From: Athripsodes cinereus
Lineage: Eukaryota > Arthropoda > Insecta > Trichoptera > Leptoceridae
Direction of reading: 5' to 3'
Assembly (NCBI GenBank): GCA_947579605.1
Contig: OX388313.1
Location: 28,833,214 to 28,897,213 of the forward strand
Length of the DNA: 64,000 nt
Shown here: piece by piece, positions 60,501-64,000 of the stretch
Numbering within the stretch: position 1 is the stretch's first letter
Layout of the letters: every line of letters begins with the position of its first letter
The notes under the pieces: generated by a model
What the model was told of the DNA's origin: nothing
Database searches by the model: none
Seen by the model: only the letters and a program-made list of their open reading frames with translations
Made by a program: the position numbers and the translations under genes

Positions 60501-61460
60501 CCTAATATTTAAGACTACCAAATACCTTGATTTATGTATTTATTTATTGTATCATTGATATTGATAGTTCTATGTTCTGCGAGTTAAATCATACATAGGT
60601 TAATAAGATCCAAACAAAAAGGAATTATGAGCCCCAGGCATTCGGCATAAAATATGTTTAATGGACTTTTTTTTTACATCTATTAGCCATTTTTGTATCA
60701 CGATGTAAAATAATTTATTGTGTGATTGTTGGATATTATTACCTGTAAAGATGAAGGAATCATTAATATGAATTATCTAAATTAATTTTATTTGTTTATT
60801 TAATCAAATAAAAACAGCGGTATACCTATTTTTAGAGCAAAAAGTGCAATCGAATAGATTCGAGATTCAAAGGATTCGGAATGTTTTTGTACTTGTAAAT
60901 TGGTATTTCAAATTGACATTGTAAATAATTATCCCCGTAATTTTGCTATCTATAATACGGTTTTTTCTTTGAAATTGCTTCCTTTTTTTAGGTTTTGAGA
61001 TGCATCGTTGTAGAGATACAGAAACGTCTAGCAAACGAAGGTTTATTAATTGGTCTTCTGCGTTTATAGGTTTGCTGCCGCTTATGAGTTTGATATGCTT
61101 CCTACATTTCGATCTGTTTGATAGGGTCATCTTCGGTAATTTCCTAATCTTTTTCGTCATCTTCCAAATCATCCTCTTCATCATCATTTTTTTCTTCTTA
61201 CATCTTACTTAAATATAAGTGAATTATCATTTTCTTCTAAAGTACGAAGGGTGAAAAAGGTCTTATTAGTCCAGTAGGGGAAAAACGCGTTCTTCAATGC
61301 TATCACTGACATTTAATATCACCCAAAATATGGTTTCTGCTATGTTTTCCACCTTTTAGCATCTGCACTACATGTATCAACTATTAATTAAATATTAATC
61401 TAGCCATTTGATGTCGTTGATCACTTATTCCCCATTGTGTGTTTTCCCACCACTTTTTTT
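60501..61460. other. No firm gene; one odd charged frame
   Basis: On the minus strand 61187-60867 is open for 106 codons (Lys/Arg-rich). In another frame 61190-61130 codes for an acidic run (KKNDDEEDDLEDDEKD), a stop, then EITEDD. Neither matches a family that I know. Possibly a scrap of a decayed gene. Confidence 0.2.
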
Positions 61461-61580
61461 TAAAAAAAAAGATATATGTGGGTTTAGTTGTACATAAATC
61501 CAAATACAACTTCCTTATACACCTTTCACAGTAAGCTACTAAAAGCTTGTGTCGTGAAAGGGGAGTTTGCCATTCCCCTG
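61461..61580 (-). mobile_element. SINE-B, 3' part
   Basis: The minus strand has GGCAAACTCCCCTTTCACGA, CACAAGCTTTTAGTAGCTTA, CTGTGAAAGGTGTATAAGGA, AGTTGTATTTGGATTTATG and an A-rich end. The tRNA head with the boxes is lost. Confidence 0.7.
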
Positions 61581-61715
61581 GATGTTTCAAGAGCAGAGCT
61601 CCTATATCATCCAGACTCAACGAAACATTAATTTCTCAACAAACAGGGGGGGCTCAGCACTTTTTCCCCAATCATGGAGGCACACGTCTATCTCATTTTT
61701 TACTTGTTAATTCAA

Positions 61716-61797
61716 TCATACCATCACGGTATTTTCCACAAGTGAGATAACCAGGGGAGTAACTGCATATAGTATTATTCAAATCGTCCTCTCACAT
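61716..61797 (-). repeat. (TAG)n-tailed repeat fragment
   Basis: ATCATACCATCACGGTATTT, TCCACAAGTGAGATAACCAG, TCGTCCTCTCAC. Confidence 0.5.
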
Positions 61798-62104
61798 GAC
61801 CAAACAACTGAAGCCTAGGACAACGTCCATGAATTTCAATTTCCTAATACCAAGATTATTACAGTATTTACTACCGTGATATTGATGACAATATATCAAA
61901 CTATATCTGATATTATTATTATCTTTATAAGTACAGTACTGATTCATACATTGATCTTGAAGTGACAATATTGACATATGTAACTGTCAGTATTAGACCC
62001 TTGTACATCACTTATTCAAGATTGACATCAATCAGTTATGAACAACTGTTTCCTAGCACCTTCATAGATTGATAGTTATGAGACAAGTTTGATAGACCAC
62101 TTAC
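61798..62104. other. No recognised gene
   Basis: AT-rich; nothing assignable. Confidence 0.35.
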
Positions 62105-62222
62105 TTACTTCACTTTACTTTTCATGTGGCTTGGTGTGTAGGTAAATCTTCACCCTTGTGGACTGCGTCGTATCCTCTCAAGTCTTGGCTCCAGCGCTGA
62201 CAGCCAGATCACCGCCTCCAGT
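62105..62222 (+). repeat. Dispersed repeat, unoccupied paralogue of the 36.0-kb site
   Basis: TTACTTCACTTTACTTTTCA, TGTGGCTTGGTGTGTAGGTA, GGACTGCGTCGTATCCTCTC, AAGTCTTGGCTCCAGCGCTG, ACAGCCAGATCACC. It is collinear with 35964-36026 plus 36228-36290 without the 201-bp foldback. Confidence 0.65.
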
Positions 62223-62444
62223 CTTGTCTACTATAATAAAGTACATAAGAGACCAGTTAGTCTATTTTATGGTTGAACCGTAAAACGCATATGCCTGGAG
62301 ATAGTAAGGCGGGATATACAAAACAGTATTATGTAATGTCACCAAGAATGACGCACAGGACAAAATCAGTTGGCGAAGAAAGATGAAAAAGACAAAAGTA
62401 CATCGTCAGTCGTGAAGAAACCAGCAAACGAAGTAATTGCAAGT

Positions 62445-62641
62445 AATGAACATGCAAATCGTAACCTCCGTGCTAATAAATGTTAAGACGTTCAGGATGG
62501 GTGACATACTGCATCGATAAATTGAGGATATTAAAGTCTTGCACAAGATGTTTTACGAATACCAACCTGCTTTTTAGAGTACACTCAAAAACTTACAGAA
62601 AAGATCTGCAGGTACCTTTTGTTTGCCGGGGACTTCACGGA
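62445..62641 (-). repeat. (TAG)n-tailed repeat, 5' two-thirds
   Basis: AATGAACATGCAAATCGTAA, CCTCCGTGCTAATAAATGTT, AAGACGTTCAGGATGGGTGA, CATACTGCATCGATAAATTG, CGAATACCAACCTGCTTTTT, ACACTCAAAAACTTACAG, TTTGTTTGCCGGGGACTTCA. Confidence 0.6.
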
Positions 62642-63290
62642 AGACCATCTTCAAGTGGGATTAATAATTCTTCAAGAAGAAAAAGAACAATCATAGGTTA
62701 ATATAATATGCATCATGATGCAAAGTTGTCAATCTCAGTTTACCATAAATTACATGAAAATGAAATCCAATAGGATTCTACAATAGCAATTGGTAGAATA
62801 ACAATTACAAGTATTGTTTCCCACGAACTAATTATGGACATGGATGACAATTTCAACTCGGAGAAGGCAAACCGGCTTCCATAAAATTGACGGCAGCACA
62901 TAGCATATAGCACAATCGTAATGCGCACAGAGTGATGCGTAAACCATTCCATGATCTAATCCACGACATGCGTCACTATTTAATATACAAATATACATAA
63001 TGCGATGTGCAGAAAGAAAGATGTTGTGTTGTCAATATTTATATCTATACCATCAATGCATATGCCACAAGTAGGGACAATTAGATATTTTATTTAACGC
63101 GTTTAATAACAAATCTCTGGACACCTTATTTCGGCCTCTGGTCCAAATTAGATACTGTATTGTTATAATCATTGATAATTATTGTGCTTGCTTGTCATTT
63201 TTATTTTTTTGGGTTTTTGTTGTTGAGCTTTGTTTATTTGTTGTTGTTCATTGTGTTTGATTCGGTTATGATTGCATTTTATCCTCCTGA
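62642..63290. other. No recognised gene
   Basis: AT-rich. ATACCATCAATGCATATGCC (63049-63068) is a trace of the (TAG)n repeat. Confidence 0.4.
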
Positions 63291-63472
63291 GAGGGGCATC
63301 GAAGACGTAAATGTAGCATAAAAGATTCCCACGAGGCGGTATTGGCCGGCCAGCCCTTCAGGCTGCCCAATAGGGCCCGCCCGTGAGGACAAAAGTTTTG
63401 CTTAGAAGAGCGGATAAATAGAAGTCCCCCGACTTCTGAGATATCCGGGTATGGGAGGGAGTCTTCAATGTT
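63291..63472 (+). repeat. GGCCGGCC repeat, copy 3 of 3
   Basis: GAGGGGCATCGAAGACG, AAAAGATTCCCACGAGGCGG, ATTGGCCGGCCAGCCCTTCA, GGCTGCCCAATAGGGCCCGC, GACTTCTGAGATATCCGGGT, GAGTCTTCAATG. More diverged than the other two. The RLE LINE end follows directly. Confidence 0.65.
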
Positions 63473-63474
63473 TA

Positions 63475-63540
63475 TTTAACGCGGCGGCACAATTGTCATC
63501 CACACTTCTCAGCATTATACAACCAGATAAGTCTTTGTAG
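63475..63540 (-). mobile_element. RLE LINE 3' end fragment
   Basis: On the plus strand TTAACGCGGCGGCACAATTG, TCATCCACACTTCTCAGCAT and TATACAACCAGATAAGTCTT equal 25724-25790 with few changes. It is the bare 3' end of the family represented by 25713-27108. Confidence 0.6.
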
Positions 63541-64000
63541 TGGGTGCGATGCTAGCTTAATGATCGTTATCACAAACAAAACAGCCCTGGTGATAATACA
63601 TAAAGTGTTGTCACCAGGACTAACCTCCGCCTGGGAGGACCCTGTTGAACGAAGGGAGCTTCACTCTCTTTCGAGACCTCCACAGGTGCAGTACATAACT
63701 AACGTGAATTATGTATGTATCTTAGTTTTTTCCTTCTTTCTTTGCGTTATATACGATACATAATTTATTGTAACTCATTGTTTTACTCTTTGAATAAAAA
63801 TATAAAGCTGTGCACTCGAGTAATTATTTATCTAGTAAGATGAACTCCTAATTATCTCTTTCTTTTCGCTAAATAACCTTCTGATAAATATACCTTCGTC
63901 AGGGACGAAAAAGAAAGGACATTGTACTGAATTGATTAGGGTTTACCTTAAGGCACATATCCACCGCTTCAGTGGTCACCCCGACGTGATATGAACACGC
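63541..64000. other. No recognised gene
   Basis: The first 160 bp are somewhat GC-richer (AGTGTTGTCACCAGGACTAA, CCTCCGCCTGGGAGGACCC) and may belong to a LINE or another repeat that I cannot place. The rest is AT-rich. Confidence 0.35.

Noticed and set aside
60867..61187. Lys/Arg-rich 106-residue minus frame as a nuclear protein gene
   Set aside because: No recognised domain, no splice signals that I can support, and the acidic run lies in a different frame.

Overview
This is an AT-rich stretch of animal nuclear DNA, most likely from an insect. A lepidopteran is my best guess, from the mix of RTE-like elements, the tRNA-derived SINEs with ATGTT tails and the frequent TAGGTACCTA-type words; nothing in the window proves the order. 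I found no intact host gene, no functional tRNA or rRNA gene and no CRISPR array. Nearly every coding trace is the 3' end of a decayed, 5'-truncated retrotransposon.

The window is an intergenic or intronic graveyard of mobile elements. The main groups are: (1) RTE-like LINE 3' ends of several lineages (for example 1-150, 2338-2796, 6515-7090, 17100-17712, 32524-32910, 41583-42116, 57247-57477); (2) C-terminal tails of CR1/L2-like LINEs (4677-4868, 11650-11880, 58250-58450, 59531-59638, 60062-60500); (3) a LINE with a restriction-like endonuclease, R2/R4/Dong type (25713-27108, with short relatives at 8311-8865, 38092-38361 and 63475-63540); (4) a Penelope-like element with a GIY-YIG nuclease (27101-27583) whose 3' part lies at 25447-25712; (5) two tRNA-derived SINE families, here called SINE-A (ATGTT tail) and SINE-B; (6) a very abundant repeat ending in (TAG)n, with about 17 copies; (7) a repeat with a GGCCGGCC core, three copies; (8) foldback and TIR elements (845-1031, 7545-7927, 13797-14041, 20409-20732, 35622-35830, 36027-36227, 39611-39973, 53499-53700).

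Several nested insertions give a relative order of events. An RLE LINE went into the Penelope element at 25.7-27.1 kb. Another RLE LINE went into an RTE copy at 8.3-8.9 kb and left a 7-bp target duplication. A SINE-A went into a 21-bp minisatellite at 13.2 kb. A foldback element went into an RTE reading frame at 35.6 kb. A second foldback at 36.0 kb has a natural unoccupied relative of its site at 62.1 kb.

The most interesting signals are RNA- or structure-level. A compact type I hammerhead-ribozyme-like fold lies in the Penelope 3' region (25511-25553, minus strand). A second, decayed copy sits in a head-to-head inverted pair (45881-46004). A separate CUGAAGA-type hammerhead-like motif is at 11006-11051. 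A flawless 91-bp inverted repeat lies at 53499-53700. An old, strongly diverged 31-bp tandem array (33701-34009) is hidden in a region that otherwise looks empty.
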